IMG/VR virus record: IMGVR_UViG_3300020438_002387
Location: 1 to 52,595 of that record
Strand: one strand, 5' to 3'
Source of the DNA: a virus
DNA: 52,595 nucleotides
A program made the position numbers and the translations under genes. Under the pieces are notes generated by a model. The model made no database searches. It saw nothing but the letters and a program-made list of their open reading frames with translations, and was not told the origin of the DNA. Shown piece after piece: positions 31,421 to 39,900 of this stretch. How positions within the stretch are numbered: the stretch's first letter is position 1; each line of letters begins with the position of its first letter.

Positions 31421-32423
31421 TATGTGTATCTGGCTGACAGCCACAACAGTCAAATGGACATTTAATTGTTGATAATTCAAAAGATGCTCTATTAAATTCT
31501 TGTTCAAATGTTTCTGAAAATAAGTTTATATTGTAATCTTCAAATAATTCAGCATTACAACTACCTTTTACTGTACCATCAAATGTAATAACTAAATTTT
31601 CTAAAGCAACATTACAATTCCAATCTTTGTAATAATTAGTTTTTTCATTTATGTAATCGCCAGTTCTTTTAGTTTCTACAGTATCATCGTTGTACAATGC
31701 TACACTATCATGTATTCTGAACAAATGCATATTATCCATTAAAAATTTTGTATCTGGTAGTCTTTTTATATCTTGTTTCATGTAGTTAGATTGCTCGTCA
31801 GTATAACTTAAATTATCTTTACCAGAGAATGAAACTATAGGCTTAGCTTCAATAAACCAAGGACATTTACTAGTTTGTAATTTATCAATTATACTTTTAC
31901 ATTTATCAAAATATTCAGCATCCATTAATACTAAAGCGGTGCAAGAAATATTATTAGAATACAAATAATCTAATACTTCGATAGTATGATCTATATCTGC
32001 AAATTCGTGATGTACACTCAGTGTGACTTTATCAACATACTTGCCGTTTTCCTTCCACCAGCGCATAGACCTACTACCATTAGTAGTTACTGTAAGCTCT
32101 ACATTATGATTGTTTCTAATGCTTTCGCAAAATTTAGCAAAGTGAGGCCACATTGTTGGCTCTCCTCCGCCTACTAAATTAATGTCAAATTTCTTTTTAT
32201 TGTATTTGGTTGCATACATATCAAAAAGTATAGTAAAGTTTTTTACTACAGTGTCAACATTTTTTGGATATCTATAAACAGCATCCTTACTTCCAGGAAA
32301 ACAATATGTGCAATTAAAATTGCATATGTCAGTTGGCCAAAATCTTATATCTAAAATATCTTTTGGTTGTAGACTTATTATTCTTTGTGGCTGTGTGCCT
32401 ATGATTGTTATTGGCTGTGTCAT
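31401..32423 (-). CDS. Radical SAM enzyme with C-terminal cysteine cluster
   Basis: The 340-aa protein has C34-x3-C38-x2-C41 (ICNFNCTYCFPG), NLVGGGEPTMWPHF, VTLSVHHEFADI, and a C-terminal auxiliary region: W-x-C in DWNCNVALENLVITFDG, GSCNAELF, then CPFDCCGCQ. This matches the layout of 30512 and 37179, which share HHEF/YHAEF-type and W-x-C-N motifs. Coupled by ATGA to the twitch-type radical SAM gene upstream. The end converges with 30512 with a 20-base overlap. Substrate unknown. Confidence 0.75.
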   Translation of the reverse strand: MTQPITIIGTQPQRIISLQPKDILDIRFWPTDICNFNCTYCFPGSKDAVYRYPKNVDTVVKNFTILFDMYATKYNKKKFDINLVGGGEPTMWPHFAKFCESIRNNHNVELTVTTNGSRSMRWWKENGKYVDKVTLSVHHEFADIDHTIEVLDYLYSNNISCTALVLMDAEYFDKCKSIIDKLQTSKCPWFIEAKPIVSFSGKDNLSYTDEQSNYMKQDIKRLPDTKFLMDNMHLFRIHDSVALYNDDTVETKRTGDYINEKTNYYKDWNCNVALENLVITFDGTVKGSCNAELFEDYNINLFSETFEQEFNRASFELSTIKCPFDCCGCQPDTHITKWKP

Positions 32424-33817
32424 AGCAAGTGTGCCAATTCTGGAAATACTTTTGCTGCATTTAAATTGCGTATTGCATCAAGTTTGTTTGTATATTCTTT
32501 AAAGCCCGGCAACAAGTGACTATTATCCTGTGCGTTCATATGATTAAGAACTGCTTCCCAACGTTTCCATCCGTAAGGATTGTGTTTCCAATAATCGTCG
32601 TCTTGTCTATAGTTGTTCCACAGCCAGTCCTTAAAGTCCATAAAACGTTCTTTAACTTCTTGCTTGTCGTGTTCTGGCAATATTTGAATACTAAGGAAAG
32701 TCGGAATGTACAGTAAGTGCATATTAACTAATCCGCCTCCCATTTGTACACCGCCCGGAACTGTACCGTTGTTTAGTTTTTTAAATCCGCTTTCAAGTTT
32801 CCATTTCATAAAGTCAGGCAAATGCTTTACGTTGAATATTTGTATTGCTGTTGCTAAACTTGTTTGTATATTGTCAGGAGTGTTATCAAGCATATGTAAA
32901 GTTTTTTCTACAGTTTCAAAGTCTGTAGGGAATCGTATGTATTCATCGCGTCCGTGGCTAGCATCCATACTAATAGCAAACTTTACTTTTTTAAACTTTG
33001 ACCATAACTCAATTAAATCTTCGTCTACTAGTAAACCGTTTGAATTATAACGTAACAATATCTTGTCTTGATAACCTTGTCTAATAATTTCTTCAATAAA
33101 CATTTTGTGTTCTTTGATCATTAGAGGCTCACCGCCTGCAAAATACACTTGTCTTAGGTTAGGAATTTGTGCATACATTTCTTCCCAGAATGTATCTTTC
33201 TCGTGCCACTTGTTATTGAATGTACTTTTATCAAATTGCATTTGCCTTTTAACTTCTGGGTCTTGTAATACAGGAATAAGTTTTTTATGATCTGCAACCC
33301 ACTTACTCGAATCATGGGGACTACACATCACACATTTAATATTACAAGTATGACCCAATCTTAGATCAAGATAAACTAACTCTTCTGGCACTGTACCGTC
33401 TGCTTGTGTTTGCTCAATTAAGTACGGAATATCTACTCCGTCTTCATCACGATGCCAAGTACCTGTTTCCCATATTCGTTTACTAACTATACCAACTTTT
33501 TCTTCTTGAAAACACTTTGTGCAACTTGCAGGTATTTCTCCTCGAAGCATAGTAGTACGTACACTTTTCATGTACTCATTATTCCACGCTTCCATTGGTG
33601 TTTCTCTACCAAAGTTTGCCGGCTGTCCGTCTTCCATCTTTACTAAGCCAATTTCATGGTCGCCGGTTACTGCTCCGCTGGCGTTTGCACTACAGCACAA
33701 CCGCATATCGCCGTTAGGACGAGTAGCAAAGTGTATCCAGGGCAATACGCAAAATGTAGGTGTGCCGCTTACTTTTGCTATCTCGGCTTGATATTTTTCT
33801 AAATCAGACATTGACAT
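32420..33817 (-). CDS. Twitch-domain radical SAM enzyme
   Basis: Start 33817 or 33811; GGAG at 33822-33825 could serve either, and upstream in-frame codons lie inside the previous gene. The 465-aa protein has an N-terminal cysteine region (C23, C41-C42, C99, C102, with TPMEAWNNEYMKSVRTTMLRG helix), then cluster C158-x3-C162-x2-C165 (TCNIKCVMCSPH), FAGGEPLMIKEH and FAISMDASHGRDEYIR. A long helical C-terminal segment ends at the stop. Same architecture as 29254, 43294 and 44703. It is inserted between two SPASM-type radical SAM genes. Substrate unknown. Confidence 0.77.
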   Translation of the reverse strand: MSMSDLEKYQAEIAKVSGTPTFCVLPWIHFATRPNGDMRLCCSANASGAVTGDHEIGLVKMEDGQPANFGRETPMEAWNNEYMKSVRTTMLRGEIPASCTKCFQEEKVGIVSKRIWETGTWHRDEDGVDIPYLIEQTQADGTVPEELVYLDLRLGHTCNIKCVMCSPHDSSKWVADHKKLIPVLQDPEVKRQMQFDKSTFNNKWHEKDTFWEEMYAQIPNLRQVYFAGGEPLMIKEHKMFIEEIIRQGYQDKILLRYNSNGLLVDEDLIELWSKFKKVKFAISMDASHGRDEYIRFPTDFETVEKTLHMLDNTPDNIQTSLATAIQIFNVKHLPDFMKWKLESGFKKLNNGTVPGGVQMGGGLVNMHLLYIPTFLSIQILPEHDKQEVKERFMDFKDWLWNNYRQDDDYWKHNPYGWKRWEAVLNHMNAQDNSHLLPGFKEYTNKLDAIRNLNAAKVFPELAHLL

Positions 33818-34862
33818 ATTGCTCCATTGCAGAACTAGTTGGGGTATTACATTTACCGCAAAATTTAGCACATACTATCATATTTTTATTATGCCAAGAT
33901 TGGTGCCATGCTGAAATCCATTTAGGATCTTGTATAATAGCCCGGATTGATCTGTTTAATGTATTTATTTTTGTTTGACCACCCATTAATTTAATTATAG
34001 CGTTGTGTTCTTGTTTTGCTCTTAGATGAGCATTGTATAATATGTCTTCTTTTTTAAAGTAATCATAAGGAATTGCAGCAGTATAACAACAAGGATATAA
34101 ATCTTTATGACAATCTATATAAATTTGTTTATATTTGTTTGTTTCACACTCGATGTCTACATTTGTATTATAGAACTCTTCGATAGCATTTTCTGTTAAA
34201 GAGATTACTTGAGTTTTGCTACTCGGATTCAATGTATACAGTACATTACCTAACTTGTCAACGACTTTTTGAGTATTATTTTTAAATCTATTACTATCTT
34301 TTAGAGAAAAGTTTTTGAACCCAAGTTTTTTAGATAGCTCTTTAGCAGCATCTACTTGGTGTTCGTTATGCTGAAATCTAATCATGGCCCATTCTGCTGT
34401 GCCGCCTGCATTTATGAATGCAGTTGCGTTCTGAATAATTTTATTATAGTCTGTGCCAATTCTATACATTGAATGCGTATCTTCTAAACCATCAATTGCA
34501 AATATGATGTTATGATCTTTAGGAACAACTTTTGCTAGTTCTGTCCACCAATCTGTTGTTTTGGCGCCACCATTTGTATGTATATTCAATTGTATATTAG
34601 TATGCGTTAACTCCTTACACATATCTAAAAAGTTATTATTAACAATACAATCACCAAAATTACCAATAAACGTTAAAACATCAATTTGTTGTAAAACTTC
34701 AGGAGTAATTATTTTGCGAAAATCGTCCAAAGTCCAATCATTTAATACTAAATTTGGATTAGGAAGTCCTCCGCAATAGTTTCTAGAACACATAGGACAC
34801 GATGCTTGACACCTGTTAGTAATCTCTAAATATATTGTTTTTAATTCATCAAATGCTAACAC
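33804..34862 (-). CDS. SPASM-type radical SAM enzyme, copy 1 (GTG start)
   Basis: GTG 34862 overlaps the upstream stop by seven bases and has GGA eight bases upstream. The 352-aa protein has C18-x3-C22-x2-C25 (RCQASCPMCSRNYCGG), FIGNFGDC where GGEP would be, HTNGG, FAIDGLED, and C-terminal YIDCHKDLYPCCYTAA plus CAKFCGKC as auxiliary-cluster ligands. The FGD/YGD substitution of GEP is shared with the paralogue at 38161. Such SPASM enzymes mature peptides or sugars. It lies in the middle of the long minus block, next to a methyltransferase. Confidence 0.77.
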   Translation of the reverse strand: MLAFDELKTIYLEITNRCQASCPMCSRNYCGGLPNPNLVLNDWTLDDFRKIITPEVLQQIDVLTFIGNFGDCIVNNNFLDMCKELTHTNIQLNIHTNGGAKTTDWWTELAKVVPKDHNIIFAIDGLEDTHSMYRIGTDYNKIIQNATAFINAGGTAEWAMIRFQHNEHQVDAAKELSKKLGFKNFSLKDSNRFKNNTQKVVDKLGNVLYTLNPSSKTQVISLTENAIEEFYNTNVDIECETNKYKQIYIDCHKDLYPCCYTAAIPYDYFKKEDILYNAHLRAKQEHNAIIKLMGGQTKINTLNRSIRAIIQDPKWISAWHQSWHNKNMIVCAKFCGKCNTPTSSAMEQYVNV

Positions 34863-35461
34863 TTTTTCTTTCCAATAATCATATAACGTGTGTATTTAGG
34901 TGTTTCAAACTCTCCTGCCCATAATACATTAATATCAGACACGTGCTTAAAATCTTCTAAATCTGTAGCACAATTAATATGTTCTTCTAGTTCAAAGTAG
35001 TTATTACTTTGTAATACAATTAAGGCATCGTCTGGCTGATTGTTTAACCATTGTTCGTACTGTTCTTGTGTAATGTGTTCGCAACTAGTGTTTATAACTA
35101 CATCAGCAGGTTGGGTATACTTGCACATGTCTGCTGTTACAGCATTAAACTTTTTTTCTATTTCATATCGTCTGTTTACTGTACAAGCAATATCTTTGCA
35201 CACAGGGTCTATGTCTACGCTTGTAATGCTGTTTAACGGTAGGTGACTGTTAAACAGTATACTTGCCAACACTCCGTTCCAGCCACCGTATATGACTATG
35301 TTATTCTGCTTTGTCTTAGGTATTATACTATATAATTCTTTTGCTAACCAAACTTTGCTGTTTACTTGGCCTTTCCAAAAACTTTCAAGTGTGCGGTATT
35401 GATCATCACTGTTTCGAATTGCATCCATCCAAAATAGCACGTCTTCAATATCAACTTTCAT
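34856..35461 (-). CDS. Class I SAM-dependent methyltransferase-like protein
   Basis: The 201-aa protein has a Rossmann core: IVIYGGWNGVLAS (55-67) as the SAM loop, SVDIDP (81-86) with the acidic residue after strand 2, FNAVTADMCKY, and ADVVINTSCEHI (the motif-IV region), then a VLQSNNYFELEEH segment. It would methylate an unknown small molecule or protein. It begins with an ATGA overlap and is followed by an overlapping GTG, so it is translated as part of the block. Length is usual for small class I enzymes. Confidence 0.68.
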   Translation of the reverse strand: MKVDIEDVLFWMDAIRNSDDQYRTLESFWKGQVNSKVWLAKELYSIIPKTKQNNIVIYGGWNGVLASILFNSHLPLNSITSVDIDPVCKDIACTVNRRYEIEKKFNAVTADMCKYTQPADVVINTSCEHITQEQYEQWLNNQPDDALIVLQSNNYFELEEHINCATDLEDFKHVSDINVLWAGEFETPKYTRYMIIGKKKC

Positions 35462-36654
35462 GTTATTTCCTCTAATGCATTGAAAACTTTTGAAAATTCA
35501 TTTGCGCTCGAGTTAGCCGCATCACTAATATAATGATCTCTGTTATGTAACAGTTTAGGTGTGATTAATTTGTAAATATCTTGTTTTTCATTGTATGATA
35601 ATTTTGAAAAATTATTAACATTATCAATAACTTTATTAATTCTAGTTACAGGATCTAATTCAGAATCATAACTTTCGTCAAACATTTCTTCAAAAGTATA
35701 ATAACCTCGTTCTCTTAATAAATGTAATGTATTTGGTGCACCAATAATTATAAAAGGGTGTAAGTTTAGAATAGGTTTGTACATTTTTTCTGTAATAAAT
35801 CTATTTACTAAAGTAGTTTCGCTAATTATACTAAAAAATGTACTTGTATAATGAAACAATTCTGTATTATGTATGTTATCCTGAGAAAATTTATCAGCAG
35901 GCATATCTAAAATCATTGGTTTAAATGCTTCTACAAAGTTAGTTAAGTGTTTAGATCCAAGGTTATAGCGTTCTAAAATTATTAAACAATCATTTAAAGA
36001 ATATGTACCATTAGTATGTTCGGATGCTGTTAAGCTAACTAAATTGTTTTCTAAGATTTCTAGACGATCGAGCTCAGAGACTGCATACAATCTATGAGGT
36101 CTTAGTTTACCATTGTAAAATAAAAAGTCATGTTTTTTTTCTAAATCAATTGAATCATTAGTCGTTGTTACATTTTCATAATAATTGCCTGCAAAATAAT
36201 CTATTCCTATAGGAGTGAGAAAACTATTAAGATTATGTTCTTTTAAGAAAATTTTATAATTAACTAGAATGTCAGGATCGCCGAATACAAATAATATATT
36301 AGCATTTAGTAAATTATTTTTTTGTAAATTTTTATAGATGTTTAAAAACCAGTCTTCTAACGAATGTCCTTCCCTAGGATAGTATAACATAATAGAAAGT
36401 CCTGCTTTAAACAAGTTTTTAGTATGTTGGGGTATTCTAGAAAATATATCTACATCTGCGTGTACATTGTGTAGTTCAATTACGTAGACATTAGTTTTTG
36501 TATTATCTAATTGTTCAGTTGTTTGTTTTATAGAAAAATTAATATTGCTACGCGACATCTTTTCTAAAATGGACCTATCAAGATGATAGACAGCATCTTG
36601 AATCAAACAATTGTTTCCTATTAAATTATCATACCATAAAACTATATCAGCCAT
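35458..36654 (-). CDS. Exostosin-like GT-B glycosyltransferase, copy 1
   Basis: The 398-aa protein ends with the donor-site pattern FFSIISETTLVNRFITEKMYKP split around residues 270-292, then HPFIIIGAPNTLHLLRERGY and FDESYDS. The SE-x8-TEK-x-KP and the P-F-x2-x-G-x-P elements are typical of fucosyltransferase/GT47-like GT-B proteins. The N-terminal half (1-170) has no clear motif, with a central FLFYNGKLRPHRL block. The same C-terminal pattern occurs at 41934. It overlaps both neighbours. Sugar and acceptor unknown. Confidence 0.65.
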   Translation of the reverse strand: MADIVLWYDNLIGNNCLIQDAVYHLDRSILEKMSRSNINFSIKQTTEQLDNTKTNVYVIELHNVHADVDIFSRIPQHTKNLFKAGLSIMLYYPREGHSLEDWFLNIYKNLQKNNLLNANILFVFGDPDILVNYKIFLKEHNLNSFLTPIGIDYFAGNYYENVTTTNDSIDLEKKHDFLFYNGKLRPHRLYAVSELDRLEILENNLVSLTASEHTNGTYSLNDCLIILERYNLGSKHLTNFVEAFKPMILDMPADKFSQDNIHNTELFHYTSTFFSIISETTLVNRFITEKMYKPILNLHPFIIIGAPNTLHLLRERGYYTFEEMFDESYDSELDPVTRINKVIDNVNNFSKLSYNEKQDIYKLITPKLLHNRDHYISDAANSSANEFSKVFNALEEIT

Positions 36655-37186
36655 TTAAGAATCCACTAATTTGTAGTGTATATTTGTGCGCCATTCCGGC
36701 GTTGGCACTAAGATGCAAATGCTTACTATCCCAAATTAATCCTTCTCCGGCACACCAATGTGTATTGTTGTGCCAACTTTTATCTTTATCTTGATACTGA
36801 ACTAAATGGCCAACTTTCCAATCTTCTAAATATACATTAGCACGTACTTTAAGACGATTGTCATCTGGATATCTCTTGTTTATTTGAAAAAACGTATCTC
36901 TATGTATAGGAATAACATTACCAGGTGGTTGTAGTATAGAACTAACGGTAATAACTTGCATACCAAGTTGTTTACTTAGTTCTTCAAAATCTACCTGCGA
37001 TTGATTAAACCATAATTGACTAATTTCTGTATTTTTACTAGTGTAACTATCTGGGAAGCCGCCATAATCTTTGTGAATATCTTTTAATTCATGTACTTGA
37101 TGCGTAATACAACTACCTCGATGCACACTGTAGTCGGCATTTAAAAATGTACTAAAATTATAATCTAATTTAATTTTTTTAATCAT
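36647..37186 (-). CDS. Small 2OG-Fe(II) oxygenase-like protein
   Basis: ATG 37186 (MIKKIKLDYN) overlaps the upstream stop by eight bases; the frame is open to 37228 but that part is inside the upstream gene. The 179-aa protein has QPPGNVIPIH with H95-R-D97, RANVYLEDWKVGHLVQYQ, AGEGLIWDSKHLHLS with H156 or H158, and K168 where the 2-oxoglutarate Arg would lie (AHKYTLQI). It is related to 24650 and 25171 by the DW-x-xGH, AG and TLQI blocks. Substrate unknown; it sits between a glycosyltransferase and a radical SAM gene. Confidence 0.62.
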   Translation of the reverse strand: MIKKIKLDYNFSTFLNADYSVHRGSCITHQVHELKDIHKDYGGFPDSYTSKNTEISQLWFNQSQVDFEELSKQLGMQVITVSSILQPPGNVIPIHRDTFFQINKRYPDDNRLKVRANVYLEDWKVGHLVQYQDKDKSWHNNTHWCAGEGLIWDSKHLHLSANAGMAHKYTLQISGFLNG

Positions 37187-38174
37187 TGTGTTTTCTTTTT
37201 GGTATCTTACTATCTGCACTACTAACACAACTATAGGTTATACACTCTTGTGGTGCTTTAAACAGCTCAAATCCTCCGTCTAACGTGCCTAAAGGAGCAT
37301 CATGGCAACTATAGCTACGTTTAACTTCGTTCTCTCGAATAACGCAACCTTGATATCCTGCATTACATTCCCATCCGTGAAACTTATTGAATCCAAATGC
37401 ATTGAAACGTTCTGCTTGATCTAATTCGTATTTTGTACCTTTACTATCATATAGTGCAATTTGTGCTATTTGCTCGCCGTTCCACTTTTGTGGAAATCCT
37501 TGTCGCATTTTTGCGATTTGGTCTTCTGTATATCCGTGTACCACGTAACTGGCGGTTGGATCGGACATTGGCTTGAGAGTAACATTAATACCTCTGGTGG
37601 CAAATCGTTCAAGCCGTTGGTAAAGTTCGTCAAACTGTTCCGGAACCATAACTTGATTAATTGTAACGAATGTTTCATTGTCTATTAATTGGAGACATTT
37701 ATCTCCAAACTCCTGTTCATTTGCAAATTCTGCATGGTAACTTGCTGTTATACTTCTGCGGTGCAGAGTCTTAGTACTTTCTAACCATTTGTTCCACCAT
37801 TTGCTTCCCGGGCTAAGATTGGTCGTCATGTGGATACTTTGGTAATCGGGTGCTGTATCACTACAGTAATGATCTATGATCTCCCCAAAGTACTTATACG
37901 CTGTAGGTTCGCCTCCTGAGAAGCTAAAATGAAAGTCTGTAAACTCGTTTGCACGAGCTTGTGCTTTGATACTATCTAAGGCCTTTAAGTAAATTTCTAA
38001 ATCTTGGTGATCCGGGGTACTAGATCTAGCGTATGGCCAGCAATAACTGCATGAATAATTACAAAATCTAGCCAAAATCCATGAGACCGTGAAAAGATGG
38101 CTCTTAAGCATCGTTTGCTGTCCAAAACTGGTTATATCAGTCCATGGTATTTTGTCGTAACTATTCAAATTCAT
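37179..38174 (-). CDS. Radical SAM enzyme with C-terminal cysteine cluster
   Basis: The 331-aa protein has C38-x3-C42-x2-C45 (FCNYSCSYCWPYA), FSFSGGEPTAYKYF, TASYHAEFANEQEFG, LKPMSDPTASYV and, near the end, WECNAGYQGCVIRENE, RSYSCHDA and CITYSC, auxiliary-cluster candidates. Layout matches 30512 and 31401. It starts 14 bases inside the upstream SPASM gene and overlaps the small oxygenase downstream by eight bases. Substrate unknown. Confidence 0.75.
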   Translation of the reverse strand: MNLNSYDKIPWTDITSFGQQTMLKSHLFTVSWILARFCNYSCSYCWPYARSSTPDHQDLEIYLKALDSIKAQARANEFTDFHFSFSGGEPTAYKYFGEIIDHYCSDTAPDYQSIHMTTNLSPGSKWWNKWLESTKTLHRRSITASYHAEFANEQEFGDKCLQLIDNETFVTINQVMVPEQFDELYQRLERFATRGINVTLKPMSDPTASYVVHGYTEDQIAKMRQGFPQKWNGEQIAQIALYDSKGTKYELDQAERFNAFGFNKFHGWECNAGYQGCVIRENEVKRSYSCHDAPLGTLDGGFELFKAPQECITYSCVSSADSKIPKRKHND

Positions 38175-39240
38175 ACTTTCTATTAGAGTTATATACTAGT
38201 TTACTACATTGTCTAGCACATGTCAAGCACTTATTTTCATCTTCCCAATATGTGTCTAGTCTCTTAAATAATTTTATACTGGTATCATTAAGTATTCCTG
38301 TACTGCAATTTTCAACATGTATATCTTTCATCATTGCTTTTGAAAACTCTACACTTATATTTCTAAGGTAATGTATCGGTAATTTTTCTTCGATATGCTG
38401 TTCTAAGTAGTCGCCACCTATCCAACAACAAGGAAAGATATCACCGTACGGATCTACATATATTCCTTGTTCATCTACACATTTTGGATCAATTACAGCA
38501 TTAGAAATTACACTATCTCTAAATTTTTTATCTACCAAATCATTTAATGTTTTGTTTGGAGTCTTTTTAAAACGTTCAGTTTTTGCAGGCTTAATTGTGT
38601 ATTCTACATTACCTTCATTGTCGTGTACTTCATATTCTGACATTTCATAAAATCTTGTAGTACTTACAAAGTTTATAGTCTGAGCTCCTAAACCTAATAT
38701 GTATTCTTCAAGCTCGTCTACTTCATGTTCGTTATGAGCAAATACTAAACTATCAACTCTTGCCCTGCCGCCGGCACTGATAAATGCTTTCATGTTAGCA
38801 ATTACTTTATCAAAATTTGTATTTTTACGATATAGTTCATGCTTTCCTTTGAAGCCGTCAACTGCAAATATTACTTCACTATTAGATTGTGTTCCTATTG
38901 CTTGTGCTAACTTAGACCACCATTGTGGATTACGCATGCCGCCATTAGTATGTATTGCTAATCTAGTATTAGGATTGCATTCGCGTACATATGCATATAT
39001 TTCTAAACAATCTTTTGCAAATGCAGGATCACCATAATTACCACAACTATAAAAGTTATCTATTTGTGATAAAAAGTTTGGGGAGAACCATTCTTTAAAT
39101 TGTTCAATACTAATATCACCGTTACGTATAAACGGGCGAGGGGCGCCGCCGTGATAGTTTCTAGCACACATAGGACACTGTGCTTGACATTTATCTGTAA
39201 GCTCAATATGAACTGTTTTAATGTCAGCTACATTCTGCAT
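38161..39240 (-). CDS. SPASM-type radical SAM enzyme, copy 2
   Basis: ATG 39240 has an AGGGA element upstream; a TTG just before is the alternative. The 359-aa protein has C18-x3-C22-x2-C25 (KCQAQCPMCARNYHGG), SCGNYGDPAFAKDCL in place of GGEP, IHTNGG, FAVDGFKGKHELYR, GIYVDPYGDIFPCCWIGG and CLTCARQC as SPASM cysteines. It is clearly paralogous to 33804 (same N-terminal block, YGD/FGD, NGG). It overlaps the glycosyltransferase-like gene by 17 bases. Peptide or sugar substrate is plausible from the family only. Confidence 0.78.
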   Translation of the reverse strand: MQNVADIKTVHIELTDKCQAQCPMCARNYHGGAPRPFIRNGDISIEQFKEWFSPNFLSQIDNFYSCGNYGDPAFAKDCLEIYAYVRECNPNTRLAIHTNGGMRNPQWWSKLAQAIGTQSNSEVIFAVDGFKGKHELYRKNTNFDKVIANMKAFISAGGRARVDSLVFAHNEHEVDELEEYILGLGAQTINFVSTTRFYEMSEYEVHDNEGNVEYTIKPAKTERFKKTPNKTLNDLVDKKFRDSVISNAVIDPKCVDEQGIYVDPYGDIFPCCWIGGDYLEQHIEEKLPIHYLRNISVEFSKAMMKDIHVENCSTGILNDTSIKLFKRLDTYWEDENKCLTCARQCSKLVYNSNRKYEFE

Positions 39241-39898
39241 CAAACTGTTCCCTTAGCCAATCAAAATCATTTATAAGACCAATATTGCTCCTATTAGAAA
39301 TCCCAAACTTGCGGCCACTAATAGCACCGGCCAAAGCGTATAAACCATACGGTCTAGTTTTGCCAACTGTACACCAAGTTTCAAGTCGTTTTTCTGTTTC
39401 TTCGTCATGTTGCCCTTTAATAACTTTACTACTTAGCTTTGCACATTCTCTAAATGCTGACTTATATGTATTAAACGGATCTGTGTTAAATGCTGTAATG
39501 TTTGATATGTCTGGCATTGCCATAAAGTTTTTACTAATGCTAGTTGTCATATCGGCGCTGTTAATGTCTACAGATAAAGTTAGTTTTCTAGGAAGAAGTT
39601 TTACACCACCGTAGCCATAAACTAAGTCGTTAATTGGATTTTGAGTCCTCCAAACATGTACATGATCAAGTTGATGACTAGGTACGTTATATTCAAAGTT
39701 AAAATCGTCTAAAATAATTGCATCAGCATCTACAACCCAAAACATATTAGTAAAACATTTTTTAGCTGCGTTTATATGTGCTTGATGTAATCCTTTTACA
39801 CCATGCACACGTTTAGCCATAGGAAATCGTGCTTTTAGTGCAGCATAGTTTTCATCTGCATTAGGCTCTTGATAACTTATGAATACAATGTCGTACAT
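39224..39898 (-). CDS. GT-A type glycosyltransferase-like protein, copy 1
   Basis: The 224-aa protein begins with a Rossmann-like strand and turn (DIVFISYQEPNADENYAAL), KRVHGVKG, then FWVVDADAIILD with D57-A-D59, the metal and nucleotide-sugar motif, and a YGYGGVKLLPRKL block. The first 120 residues match the larger protein at 46115 (SYDEPNAEKNYADL, KRVHGVEG, D-G-D, YGNGGIKCWP), so the pair is one family. It starts two bases after the NDP-sugar dehydrogenase stop. Sugar unknown; a uronic acid donor from the neighbour is an attractive guess. Confidence 0.68.
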   Translation of the reverse strand: MYDIVFISYQEPNADENYAALKARFPMAKRVHGVKGLHQAHINAAKKCFTNMFWVVDADAIILDDFNFEYNVPSHQLDHVHVWRTQNPINDLVYGYGGVKLLPRKLTLSVDINSADMTTSISKNFMAMPDISNITAFNTDPFNTYKSAFRECAKLSSKVIKGQHDEETEKRLETWCTVGKTRPYGLYALAGAISGRKFGISNRSNIGLINDFDWLREQFDAECS

Positions 39899-39900
39899 AA

